DNA of 64,000 bases, taken from positions 1 through 64,000 of the forward strand of contig JAFAAN010000147.1 of NCBI GenBank assembly GCA_023426545.1, given 5' to 3'. The stretch comes from Pseudomonadota bacterium. Lineage in GTDB: Bacteria; Myxococcota; Myxococcia; Myxococcales; Myxococcaceae. The translations under genes were made by a program, and so were the position numbers. The notes beneath the pieces are model-generated. The model was not told the origin of the DNA. It did not search any database and saw only the letters and a program-made list of their open reading frames with translations. The stretch's first letter is position 1, and every line of letters begins with the position of its first letter. Shown here piece after piece: positions 56,211 through 64,000 of this stretch.

Positions 56211-57014
56211 ATGCGGCGACTGGCGGTTCTGCTGACGATGGCTCCCCTCTACGTGGCCTGCGTTTCGACAGGGGCCCTGCCCCCGAGCACGTCCTGCGCG
56301 AAGGGCAGGCTCTGGGCGTGCAACGAGTGGGGGAAGCAGCTCCTCCAGGATGGCGACGGGCAGAAGGCGGAGGAGGCCTTCGCGCGGGCCTGTGATGGTG
56401 GCTCGGAGCAGGGGTGCCTGGCGCTGGGGCGGCTGCGCATGGCGAGCGGCAATCTGGCTGGCGCCGAGGCCCCGCTCGTCACCGTGTACGAAGCGGACAG
56501 CGAGGAGGGAGCCCTGGCGCTCGCGGACCTCTACGAGGCGCGGGGCGGCGTGGAGCATGCGCGGGCCGCGGCGAAGCTGCGCCACGAGGCGCCCGCGCTC
56601 GACAAGCCGGCCTTCGACTTCGCCATGCAGTACCGGGTGGGCGCGTGGCGGCCGACGGCGGACATCGCCCTCAACATCCAGCCCATGGCCTTCCTGGACC
56701 GGCGCCTCACCATCGGCTCGAACATGGCCTATACGAGCCTGGGCGTCTCCGAGCTCAACGGCTTCGTCGGCTACCAGCACTTCGCGACGTCGTGGTTCGT
56801 CCCCTACGGCCGGGTGATGATGGGCACGGCGACGCGGTACTCCCGCGCGCCGGGCTTCAACGTGGGCGGTGAGGTGGGCGCCAGGCTGTGCCTGAATTAC
56901 GTGGGCCACGTCAACGTCGCGGCGGGCATGTCCCAGGCGAGCGGTGGCTACATGTCCGTGGGCGTGGGGCTCAATGGCCTCTTCGTGCTCCTGGCCCTGC
57001 TGCACATGCACTGA
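56211..57014 (+). CDS. Lipoprotein with Sel1/TPR-like repeats
   Basis: 267 residues. The signal sequence ends in a lipobox-like VAC (LYVAC). The first half has TPR/Sel1-like repeats (QKAEEAFARACDGGSEQGCLALGRLRMASGN). The second half is beta-rich, with YRVGAWRPTADIALNIQPM and GFVGYQHFATSWFVPYG, ending in a hydrophobic tail LFVLLALLHMH. It may be an outer-membrane lipoprotein with a barrel-like or ligand domain. Divergent from the EEP gene (178-bp gap). Confidence 0.78.
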   Translation: MRRLAVLLTMAPLYVACVSTGALPPSTSCAKGRLWACNEWGKQLLQDGDGQKAEEAFARACDGGSEQGCLALGRLRMASGNLAGAEAPLVTVYEADSEEGALALADLYEARGGVEHARAAAKLRHEAPALDKPAFDFAMQYRVGAWRPTADIALNIQPMAFLDRRLTIGSNMAYTSLGVSELNGFVGYQHFATSWFVPYGRVMMGTATRYSRAPGFNVGGEVGARLCLNYVGHVNVAAGMSQASGGYMSVGVGLNGLFVLLALLHMH

Positions 57015-57107
57015 CGCTCAGCGCTCCGGTGGTCTCGCGGACACGCTAGCGCCAGACGCAGCGAGACCCGGTGGCGCCTCACCGGGCCTTCAAGCGTTGG
57101 TGGGGCA

Positions 57108-57130
57108 CCCGCCGGACGCCTACCGGCGGG
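57108..57130. terminator. Hairpin after the lipoprotein gene
   Basis: CCCGCCGG (57108-57115) and CCGGCGGG (57123-57130) form an 8-bp perfect stem with a 7-nt loop between convergent genes. No T-tract. Confidence 0.45.
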
Positions 57131-57159
57131 AGCGCCTCCAGGCGCCCCGCTGGTGGACG

Positions 57160-60100
57160 TCACGCCGCTTCGAGCCCGTCCTCGCGGGCGCCGCGCGCCA
57201 GCCGCTTCTGGATGGCGAGGAACAGGGCCTCGTGCGTGGCGGGGGAGGCCAGCTCCACCTCGCCTCCCGCCGGCCCGAAGGCGGCCACCGCGTCGCGCAG
57301 GGCCTCGCGGGCGGACATGGCGAGCATCAACGGCGGCTCGCCCACGGCCTTGCTGCCGTGGATGGTGTTGTGCTGGTGCGCCCGCTCCAGCAGGCGCACC
57401 CGGAAGTCGATGGGCGCGTCGCTGAAGGCGGGCACCGCGTAGGTGCTCGCCGAGTGCGTCAGCAGCCGGCCATTCGCGTCCCAGCGCAGCTCCTCGCCCG
57501 TGAGCCAGCCCAGGCCCTGGACGAAGCCGCCCTCGATCTGCCCCCGGTCCACGCCGGGGTTGAGGGAGTCACCCACGTCCTCCAGCAGGTCCACGCGCAG
57601 CACGCGCTTGACGCCCGTGTGCCCGTCCAGCTCCACCTCGCACACCGCCGCGCCATAGGCGAAGTAGAGGAAGGGGCGCCCCCGGCCCTGGGCCTTGTCG
57701 TAGCCGATGCCCGGCGTCTGGTAGTAGCCCGTCGTGGAGAGGCTCACGCGCGCCAGGTACGCGGCCTCCACCACGTCCGCGAAGGGCAGGGTGGCCTCGG
57801 GCTCGCCACGTGGGCCCACCTTGCCGTCGCTGAACAGGAGCGCGTCCGGCGCCACGCTGCGCCCGTGCCGCTCGGAGAGCAGCCGCGCCGCCACCGGGGC
57901 CAGCCGCTCGCGCAGGGTGACGCAGGCCGCGCGCACGGCGGCGCCATTCAGGTCGGAGCCGCTGGAGGCAGCGGTGGCGGAGGTGTTGGGTACCTTGTCC
58001 GTCGCCGTCTTCGCGAGCCGCACCGCGCCGGCCTCGACGCCCAGCTCGCGCATGACCACGCCCTGCACCTTGGTGTGCAGGCCCTGGCCCATCTCCGTGC
58101 CGCCGTGGGACACCATGACCGAGCCATCGCGGTACACGTGCACCAGCGCGCCCGCCTGGTTGAGGAAGGTGGCGGTGAAGGAGATGCCGAACTTCATGGG
58201 GGTGATGGCCAGGCCGCGCTTGATGAAGGGCGACCGGGCGTTGAAGGCATCCACCTCGCTCCGCCGGCGCTCGAAGTCCGAGGACGCCTTGAGCTCCTCC
58301 CAGATGCGGAGGATGCGCTCGTCCTCCAGCGCCTGCCCGTAGTGCGTGGTGTTCGTCTCTCCCGTGCCCCGGTAGAGGTTCCGCTCGCGGACCTCTTCCG
58401 CCGGCAGGCCCACGGCCCGGGCCACGCGCGCGAGGACCTCCTCCATCACCAGCATGCCCTGCGGGCCACCGAAGCCGCGGAAGGCGGTGTTGGAGACGAG
58501 GTGCGTCTTCGCCACCTGCCCGGCATAGGACAAGGCCGGCACGTAGTAGGCGTTGTCCAGGTGGAACAGCGCGCGGTCCAGGATGGACTCGGACAGGTCC
58601 AGGGACCAGCCGCCGTTGGACACCAGCTGGACGCGCAGGGCGAGCAGCCGGCCCTTCTCGTCGAAGCCCACCTCGTATGACGCGTGGAAGGGGTGGCGCT
58701 TGCCCGTCACCATCATGTCCACGTCGCGGTCTAGCATCCACCGCGCCGGGCGCCCCGTGTGCCACGCGGCCAGCGAGACGAGCGCGGCAGGGGCGTTGCC
58801 CTGCGTCTCCTTCCCACCGAAGCCGCCGCCCATGCGCGGAGCCTTCACCACCACGCGGCTGCGCGGCAGGTCCAGCACGTGCGAGATGATGGCCTGCACC
58901 TCGGAGGGGTGCTGCGTGGAGGACACGACGGTGATGTCACCGTCGTCGCCACGATCGGCGAAGGCGGCGTGGGTCTCCAGGTAGAAGTGCTCCTGACCGC
59001 CAATGTCCAGCGTGCCCGACACGCGGTGGGGGCTGCTGGCCAGCGCGGCCTCCACGTCGCCCCGGCGGATGACGTGCGGCTCGGTGTGGTAGCTGCCGCG
59101 CGCCACCGCGTCCTCCACGGTGAGGATGGCGGGCAGGGGCTCGTACTCCACCTCCACGGCGCGGGCGCCCGCGCGGCACGCCTCCACGGACTCGCCCACC
59201 ACCAGCGCCACAATCTGCCCGTGGAAGAGCACCTCGCGGTCCGCGAGCAGCGGCTCGTCATGGCGGATGGGGCCGGTGTCATTCATGCCGGGGACGTCCT
59301 CGGCCATGAGCACCTTCACCACGCCGGGCACCTTGCGCGCGGCGGTGGGGTCCCGCTTGAGGATGCGCGCGTGCGCGTGGGGCGCGCACACCGGCCAGAC
59401 CTCCAGCATGGGCTGCCGCTGGGCCATGTCGTCCACGTACCTCGCGCCGCCCGTCACGTGGCCCACCGCGCTCTCGTGCCGCAGCGAGCGCCCGGCATCC
59501 GCAGGGGCCTGCGCGTCACCCCGCTCGAAGCCGGGCGCGGCGTCCAGGGCCGGGCTCCGAGAGCCGGAGAAGAACTTCTCGAACAGGCCCGCCACCAGGC
59601 CCCGCCGGTACTCCGCGCTGCCGCGCAGGTCGCTGATGGGGGTGAGCTCCTCCGCGAGCACGGGCAGCACCTGCGCCACCGTCTCGGCCGTCCAGGGCTG
59701 ACCGGTGAGCACCGCCTCGGCGCGGCGCGCGCGCACCGGCGTGGCCGCGACGCCGCCATAGCCCAGCCGCGCCAGCCGCACCACGCCGCTCGCGTCCAAC
59801 TCCACGCGGAAGCCCGCGGCGACGATGCTGATGTCCAGCTCGCGCCGCTTGGAGACCTTGAAGGAGTCGGCCAGCCGCCGGCCGCCCTCGGGCACCGCGG
59901 CGTGGGGAATGATGATGTGGCGGACGACCTCGTCGGGCTGGAGCGCCGTCTTCCGGTAGGTGAGGAAGAACTCGGACAGCGCCACCGTGCGCTCACCCCG
60001 CACCGAGCCCAGCACGAGCGAGGCGTCCAGCGCGAGCAGCACCGGCGCCATGTCGCCGATGGGCGAGGCCGTCACCAGGTTCCCGGCCAGGGTGGCGCGC

Positions 60101-60981
60101 TGGCGAATCTGGCGCGAGGCGAAGACGTTGAGCATCTTCGTCACCTCGGGGAGTTCGTCACCCAGCGCCTCCTCCAGCGCCACCAGCGAGGCCGCGCCGC
60201 CCACGTACCAGGCGTCCGCCTCGCGGCGGATGGCGCGCAGGGACTCCACGCCCTCGGTGGAGATGAGGAAGGGATAGCGGCGGGACTTCTTGGTGATGTC
60301 CACGCCCAGCTCGGTGGCGCCCGCGACCAGGTGCGCCTCCGGGTGCTTCGCGCGCAGCGCCAGCAGCTCCTCCCACGACGTGGGGCGGAGGAAGGTCTGC
60401 CCGCTCGCCTCGTAATGCAGCGGGGACAGCGGCTCGGCCGGGCCTTCGAGCGGCACGGCGGGAATCGCCCGGGCGGGGGACGCATCCGCGTCACGCGCAG
60501 CCAGGGCCTCCATCATCGCGTCGCGGATGGGGCGGTAGCCGGTGCAGCGGCAGATGTTGCCACACAGCTGGTCCGCCACGGTCGAGGGCGCACAGACGTC
60601 CTTGCGCGAGTACGCCTCCGCCATGGAGACGATGAAGCCCGGGGTGCAGAATCCACACTGCGAGCCATAGTGCTTCACCATGGCCTGCTGCACGGGGTGG
60701 AGCTTGTCGCCGCTGCCCACGCCCTCCACCGTGACCAGCTCGCGGCCGGCCACCATGGGCACCAGGGTGATGCAGGCATTGAAGGCGCGCAGGCACCGGT
60801 TGCCCTCGGCGTCCTTGTCCACCATGGCCACGGTGCACGCGCCGCAGTCTCCCTCGGCGCAGCCCTGCTTGGTGCCGGTGAAGCCCCGGGCGCGCAGGAA
60901 GTCGAGCAGCGTGGTGTTGGGGGAGACGCCATCGACGCGGACGGCCGCGCCATTGAGCCGGAACTCGAACATGTTGCTCAT
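57160..60981 (-). CDS. Single-chain xanthine dehydrogenase-family molybdoenzyme
   Basis: 1273 residues in one chain. Iron-sulfur domain 1 (CAEGDCGACTV), domain 2 (CGFCTPG, CGNICRCTGYRPI), a FAD-binding middle domain (HLVAGATELGVDITKK) and the molybdopterin domain (GGGFGGKE, FRGFGGPQG, catalytic glutamate in KAVGEPPLML) occur in eukaryotic XDH order, whereas most bacteria use XdhA/XdhB subunits. ATG 60981 overlaps the xdhC stop (ATGA), but ATG 60972 has better spacing (about 10 nt) to AGGAG. It oxidises purines such as hypoxanthine or xanthine; related substrates are possible. Confidence 0.93.
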   Translation of the reverse strand: MSNMFEFRLNGAAVRVDGVSPNTTLLDFLRARGFTGTKQGCAEGDCGACTVAMVDKDAEGNRCLRAFNACITLVPMVAGRELVTVEGVGSGDKLHPVQQAMVKHYGSQCGFCTPGFIVSMAEAYSRKDVCAPSTVADQLCGNICRCTGYRPIRDAMMEALAARDADASPARAIPAVPLEGPAEPLSPLHYEASGQTFLRPTSWEELLALRAKHPEAHLVAGATELGVDITKKSRRYPFLISTEGVESLRAIRREADAWYVGGAASLVALEEALGDELPEVTKMLNVFASRQIRQRATLAGNLVTASPIGDMAPVLLALDASLVLGSVRGERTVALSEFFLTYRKTALQPDEVVRHIIIPHAAVPEGGRRLADSFKVSKRRELDISIVAAGFRVELDASGVVRLARLGYGGVAATPVRARRAEAVLTGQPWTAETVAQVLPVLAEELTPISDLRGSAEYRRGLVAGLFEKFFSGSRSPALDAAPGFERGDAQAPADAGRSLRHESAVGHVTGGARYVDDMAQRQPMLEVWPVCAPHAHARILKRDPTAARKVPGVVKVLMAEDVPGMNDTGPIRHDEPLLADREVLFHGQIVALVVGESVEACRAGARAVEVEYEPLPAILTVEDAVARGSYHTEPHVIRRGDVEAALASSPHRVSGTLDIGGQEHFYLETHAAFADRGDDGDITVVSSTQHPSEVQAIISHVLDLPRSRVVVKAPRMGGGFGGKETQGNAPAALVSLAAWHTGRPARWMLDRDVDMMVTGKRHPFHASYEVGFDEKGRLLALRVQLVSNGGWSLDLSESILDRALFHLDNAYYVPALSYAGQVAKTHLVSNTAFRGFGGPQGMLVMEEVLARVARAVGLPAEEVRERNLYRGTGETNTTHYGQALEDERILRIWEELKASSDFERRRSEVDAFNARSPFIKRGLAITPMKFGISFTATFLNQAGALVHVYRDGSVMVSHGGTEMGQGLHTKVQGVVMRELGVEAGAVRLAKTATDKVPNTSATAASSGSDLNGAAVRAACVTLRERLAPVAARLLSERHGRSVAPDALLFSDGKVGPRGEPEATLPFADVVEAAYLARVSLSTTGYYQTPGIGYDKAQGRGRPFLYFAYGAAVCEVELDGHTGVKRVLRVDLLEDVGDSLNPGVDRGQIEGGFVQGLGWLTGEELRWDANGRLLTHSASTYAVPAFSDAPIDFRVRLLERAHQHNTIHGSKAVGEPPLMLAMSAREALRDAVAAFGPAGGEVELASPATHEALFLAIQKRLARGAREDGLEAA

Positions 60982-61814
60982 TCTCCTGAGGAGACCCCGC
61001 GCGCGCGGGGCGTCTCCGAGGCCGGGGCCTCGGCGGTAGTGTCGGCGTCCGCGCCGTGGTGATGGAGCTGGAGGAGGCCAGCGGCGACGCTCACCGCGAC
61101 CTCCTGGGGCGTCTTGCCGCCAATCTCCAGGCCCATGGGGCAGTGCACGCGGGCGAGCTGCGCCGCCGTCGCGCCCCGGGCCTCCAGCCGCTGGCGGAAG
61201 CGGGCCCACTTGGAGCGGCTGCCGATGAGGCCCACGTAGCGCGTGGGCTTCTCCATGGCGAAGGCGATGATGTCCTGGTCCATGTCGTGCCGGTGCGTCA
61301 TCACCGCGACGTACGTCCGGCGCGCGTCCCAGACGGCGCGGGAGGCGAAGACGTCCCAGGGCTCCTCGTGGCGCACCACCGATTGGGGGATGCGCTCGCC
61401 CTGGAGCCACTCCGGGCGCTCGTCCACGAGGTGGACCTGGAACGGCGTGTCCTCCAGCGTGCGGCACAGGGCCTGCCCCACGTGGCCGGCGCCGAAGAGG
61501 TACAGGCGCGGGCCGTGGTTCATCGGCTCCACGAAGACGTCCACCACGCCGCCGCAGCACTGGCCGAGCTTCGAGCCCAGCGGATACCGGAACGCACGGG
61601 GTTCCCCTTTCTCCAGGCAGGCGCGCGCGTCCGCCAGGACGAGCTGCTCCAGGTGCCCGCCGCCGACGGTGCCGCGGAACGTCCCGTCCGCGCGCACGAG
61701 CAGCTTCGCGCCAGGCCTGGCGGGAGTGCTTCCCTGACACACCGTCACGGTCGCTACGGCGAATGGAACATCCTCCCGCGACCACTCCGCCAACTGGCGG
61801 ACCCAATCCCACAT
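60978..61814 (-). CDS. xdhC: XdhC-family molybdenum cofactor insertion protein
   Basis: 278 residues from ATG 61814; the frame to 61901 is not needed. The N-terminal part has VTVCQGSTPARPGAKLLV and the GTVGGGHLEQ and CGGVVDVFVEP motifs of XdhC/CoxI, and the C-terminal Rossmann-type domain starts LYLFGAGHVGQAL and ends with MTHRHDMDQD, RYVGLIGSRSK and GLEIGGKTPQEVA. XdhC proteins bind and sulfurate molybdenum cofactor and load it into xanthine dehydrogenase. The ATGA overlap with the dehydrogenase gene supports that role. Confidence 0.93.
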   Translation of the reverse strand: MWDWVRQLAEWSREDVPFAVATVTVCQGSTPARPGAKLLVRADGTFRGTVGGGHLEQLVLADARACLEKGEPRAFRYPLGSKLGQCCGGVVDVFVEPMNHGPRLYLFGAGHVGQALCRTLEDTPFQVHLVDERPEWLQGERIPQSVVRHEEPWDVFASRAVWDARRTYVAVMTHRHDMDQDIIAFAMEKPTRYVGLIGSRSKWARFRQRLEARGATAAQLARVHCPMGLEIGGKTPQEVAVSVAAGLLQLHHHGADADTTAEAPASETPRARGVSSGE

Positions 61815-61976
61815 GGTCCGACCGAGTCTGCCACAGGCCGTGGCGCTGTCGTTACGTTCATGACTCGGAGTGTGGGTCAGCGCGCATGACGCACCCGGCA
61901 AGAGGCCCGCCGGTGGGCCCGCGGCGCCTCGAACTCCGCCAACGGCCCGGCCCGGCGCGCCCGAGCCGCCGGCAAC

Positions 61977-63308
61977 TCACGCCGGCATGGCCGAGGGAGG
62001 GCTGTCGGCAGTGGAGCGCCGCATCGGCTGGGCCTTCCCATACGTCAGCGAGCGCCACACCCATTCCACGGGTCCGAAGCGGAAGCGGGACAGCCACAGG
62101 TGGCTCCACAGCACCTGGACGCAGAAGACGCCCAGGCAGATGGCGACGCATGCGAAGGGGCCTCGCTTGCCCACCTGACCCAGGCCGTAGCCGTAGAAGA
62201 TGAGCACGCTGATGACAGTCTGTGACAGGTAGTTCGTCAGCGCCATGCGGCCCGCCGGCGCGAGCAGCCCCAGCACCCGCTGCCAGACCGCGCGCTGGAA
62301 GAGCAGGGTGATGCCCGCCACATAGACGGCCGCGAACCCCAGTTGTCCCAGGTTGCGCAGCGGTGCCACCACGAATGGCAGCCACGGCGGCATGGACTCC
62401 GGCGTGAAGACCTTCCACCGCATGAGCAGATGGAGCGTGAGTCCCGCGCCGCTGCCGAGGACACCGGCCACCAGCCCCCAGCTCAGCAAGCGGCGGAAGA
62501 AGCCCAGGTGGCGGGACACGTCATGGAAGAGCCGGCGCCGGCCGGCCCAGAGCCCGAGCGCGAACCGGCCCAGGGTCGACAGCAGGCCGGAGACCATCAT
62601 CGGCAGGAACTCGCCGCGGTAGTACGTGGCGCTCACCTTCACCACCTCCAGCCAGCTTCCCCCGGTGATGGCCGCCAGCATCTGCGCGTGATGCGCCATG
62701 GTGCGCTCGCGTGACGCCTTCATGAGCGCCGCGCCGGCCTCCGGCGTGTCCGCTAGGAGCTGGGGCAGCCGCATGATGGCCAGCTGGACCATGGGCCATA
62801 TGAAACAGAGGGCCGCCGCGACGATGAGCAGCGTCCGGTCCGTACGCCGCCGCAGCAACAACAGGCCGAACCCCATGAGGGCATACGAGGAGAGGATGTC
62901 CCCGTACCAGAGCAGGAACAGGTGCATCAGCCCCAGCCCCAGCAGCACGGTGAGCCGCCGCGAGTAGAGCGGAACGATGGAGGCGCCCCGGGCGTCGGCG
63001 CGGTCGAGCTGCACCGCGAAGCCCAGCCCGAAGAGAAAGGCGAAGAGGGTGATGAACTTCCCACCCACCAACATCTCGTAGATGTACCGGGTGACGGTGT
63101 CCAGCAGCGGCGCGTTCTCCAGCGCCGCTCTGGCTTCCTCGGGCGGGCGGAAGATGGTGCCGCTGAACCACATGATGACGTTCGAGACGAAGACACCGAA
63201 CAGCGCGAAGCCGCGCAGCGCATCGAGGACTTCCAACCGCTCGTGAGCATCCACCGGACGGGCTTCGGCGAGCGCTGCTGGAGACTCGGAAGACGGGACA
63301 GGGGGCAT
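61977..63308 (-). CDS. DUF418 (YeiB-like) membrane protein
   Basis: 443 residues. The N-terminal LDALRGFALFGVFVSNV is the DUF418/YeiB acyltransferase-like hallmark. At least eight membrane helices follow, and the conserved GRMALTNYLSQ and the final LWLSRFRFGPVEWVWRSLTYG (YeiB C-terminal signature) are present. YeiB proteins are inner-membrane and poorly characterised. The ATG at 63308 has AAGGAGG 27 nt upstream, rather far. Confidence 0.9.
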   Translation of the reverse strand: MPPVPSSESPAALAEARPVDAHERLEVLDALRGFALFGVFVSNVIMWFSGTIFRPPEEARAALENAPLLDTVTRYIYEMLVGGKFITLFAFLFGLGFAVQLDRADARGASIVPLYSRRLTVLLGLGLMHLFLLWYGDILSSYALMGFGLLLLRRRTDRTLLIVAAALCFIWPMVQLAIMRLPQLLADTPEAGAALMKASRERTMAHHAQMLAAITGGSWLEVVKVSATYYRGEFLPMMVSGLLSTLGRFALGLWAGRRRLFHDVSRHLGFFRRLLSWGLVAGVLGSGAGLTLHLLMRWKVFTPESMPPWLPFVVAPLRNLGQLGFAAVYVAGITLLFQRAVWQRVLGLLAPAGRMALTNYLSQTVISVLIFYGYGLGQVGKRGPFACVAICLGVFCVQVLWSHLWLSRFRFGPVEWVWRSLTYGKAQPMRRSTADSPPSAMPA

Positions 63309-63377
63309 GGTGTCTGAACAACGGCACAGCCCCTCCTTGATTGCCAGTTTCCCTATTCCAATATTTCAATGCGTGGC

Positions 63378-63427
63378 ATTCATCCCAGAACCGGACATGT
63401 AAAGGCTTTCAATCCCAGGAACGGACA
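63378..63427. repeat. Imperfect direct repeats upstream of the DUF418 gene
   Basis: ATTCATCCCAGAACCGGACA (63378-63397) and TTTCAATCCCAGGAACGGACA (63407-63427; written in two parts TTTCAATCCCAG and GAACGGACA) share about 85% identity and are set about 29 bp apart, close to three helical turns. They lie between nth and the DUF418 start and could be an operator. Confidence 0.4.
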
Positions 63428-63441
63428 ACGCGGCCAGGGGA

Positions 63442-64000
63442 CTACACGCCGATACGTGGGCAGATGTCGCGCACGATGCAGGTCTCACATTTCGGCTTCC
63501 GGGCGGTGCAGGTGTACCGGCCATGGAGAACGGTGGCGGGACCGAAGAAGGTCCACTGTACGCGAGGGAGCAGCTTCATGAGGTCCTCCTCGATGGCCTC
63601 TGGCTTCTCCTTCTTCGTCAAACCCAGGCGCTGGCTGACGCGCGCGACGTGGGTGTCGACGATGATGCCTGACGGCTCGTTGAAGGCGGTGTTGAGGACG
63701 ACGTTGGCCGTCTTCCGCGCCACGCCGGGGAGCGTCACGAGCTCGTCGATGGTGCGAGGCACCTCGCCGCCGAACGCCTCCAGCAGCTTGCGGCTCATGT
63801 TCTGCACGGACCGGGTCTTCTGTTTGAAGAAGCCGGTGGGCTTGAGGTCCTCCTCCAGAGCCGCCGTGTCCGCCTCCGCGAAGGCGCGCGGGTCGGGGTA
63901 CTTGTGGAAGAGCGTGGCGGTCACCCGGTTGACGCGCTCGTCCGTGCACTGCGCGGCCAGGATGGTAGCGACGAGCAGTTCGAAGGGCGTGGACCAGTTG
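63442..64000 (-). CDS. nth: Endonuclease III (5' partial)
   Basis: The gene runs off the right edge; the frame continues in from 64000 with PFELLVATILAAQCTDERVN. The helix-hairpin-helix LPGVARKTANVV carries the catalytic lysine, and the aspartate is in IVDTHVARV. The C-terminal iron-sulfur loop has four cysteines at the normal C-x6-C-x2-C-x5-C spacing (CTARKPKCETC, then IVRDIC). It is a DNA glycosylase/AP lyase for oxidised pyrimidines. About 130 bp, including direct repeats, separate it from the DUF418 gene. Confidence 0.97.
   Translation of the reverse strand, partial: NWSTPFELLVATILAAQCTDERVNRVTATLFHKYPDPRAFAEADTAALEEDLKPTGFFKQKTRSVQNMSRKLLEAFGGEVPRTIDELVTLPGVARKTANVVLNTAFNEPSGIIVDTHVARVSQRLGLTKKEKPEAIEEDLMKLLPRVQWTFFGPATVLHGRYTCTARKPKCETCIVRDICPRIGV

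Noticed and set aside
57160..61812. 1550-codon frame extending the xanthine dehydrogenase upstream
   Set aside because: The extra N-terminal part is an out-of-frame reading of xdhC; the real start lies at 60981 or 60972.

Overview
The window is high-GC, gene-dense DNA from a myxobacterium, most likely Myxococcus or a close relative (Corallococcus or Pyxidicoccus). The evidence is three eukaryotic-type Ser/Thr kinases, several FHA proteins, many lipoproteins, the developmental regulator FruA, and a gene order that matches my recollection of the M. xanthus MXAN_3102 to MXAN_3118 region. That match is from memory and was not searched.

1-12.4 kb is signalling. A kinase-AAA-TPR protein (cut by the left edge) precedes a secreted lipoprotein and a second kinase. 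An FHA-type sigma-54 activator meets the second kinase tail to tail. Then come an MmcQ/YjbR protein, a cyclic-nucleotide-fold/TPR protein that lacks the ligand arginine, and a transmembrane kinase with a PEGA domain. 12.5-15.6 kb is glyQ-glyS.

15.7-26.5 kb is the most interesting block. It holds two lipoproteins, an FHA/ribbon-helix-helix-like protein, a prepilin peptidase, a secretin, an FHA-CpaF ATPase and a double-FHA membrane protein. This is half of a Tad-like apparatus with no pilins or TadB/TadC. It matches the Kil1 locus for contact-dependent prey killing. Every non-envelope component carries an FHA domain, which suggests phosphothreonine control.

26.5-38.4 kb holds polA, a metallopeptidase, a DivIVA protein, a HEAT protein, a DnaJ protein, a SpoIIM/RDD membrane pair, fruA with a 525-bp control region containing an MrpC-like palindrome, an orphan MbtH protein, a DUF4105 protein and a hypothetical protein. 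38.4-42.7 kb holds a possible RsmE remnant, a StyA-like monooxygenase, a PLP enzyme and an AlkZ-like protein.

42.8-64 kb is metabolism and envelope: an S9 peptidase, a PBP4-type carboxypeptidase, an RdgC pair split over two overlapping genes, VTT and GAF proteins, a hybrid histidine kinase, a Cys-repeat secreted protein, a sugar dehydrogenase fused to two heme sites, an EEP hydrolase, a lipoprotein, a single-chain xanthine dehydrogenase with XdhC, a DUF418 protein and nth (cut by the right edge). I saw no tRNA, rRNA, CRISPR array, insertion sequence or phage gene.
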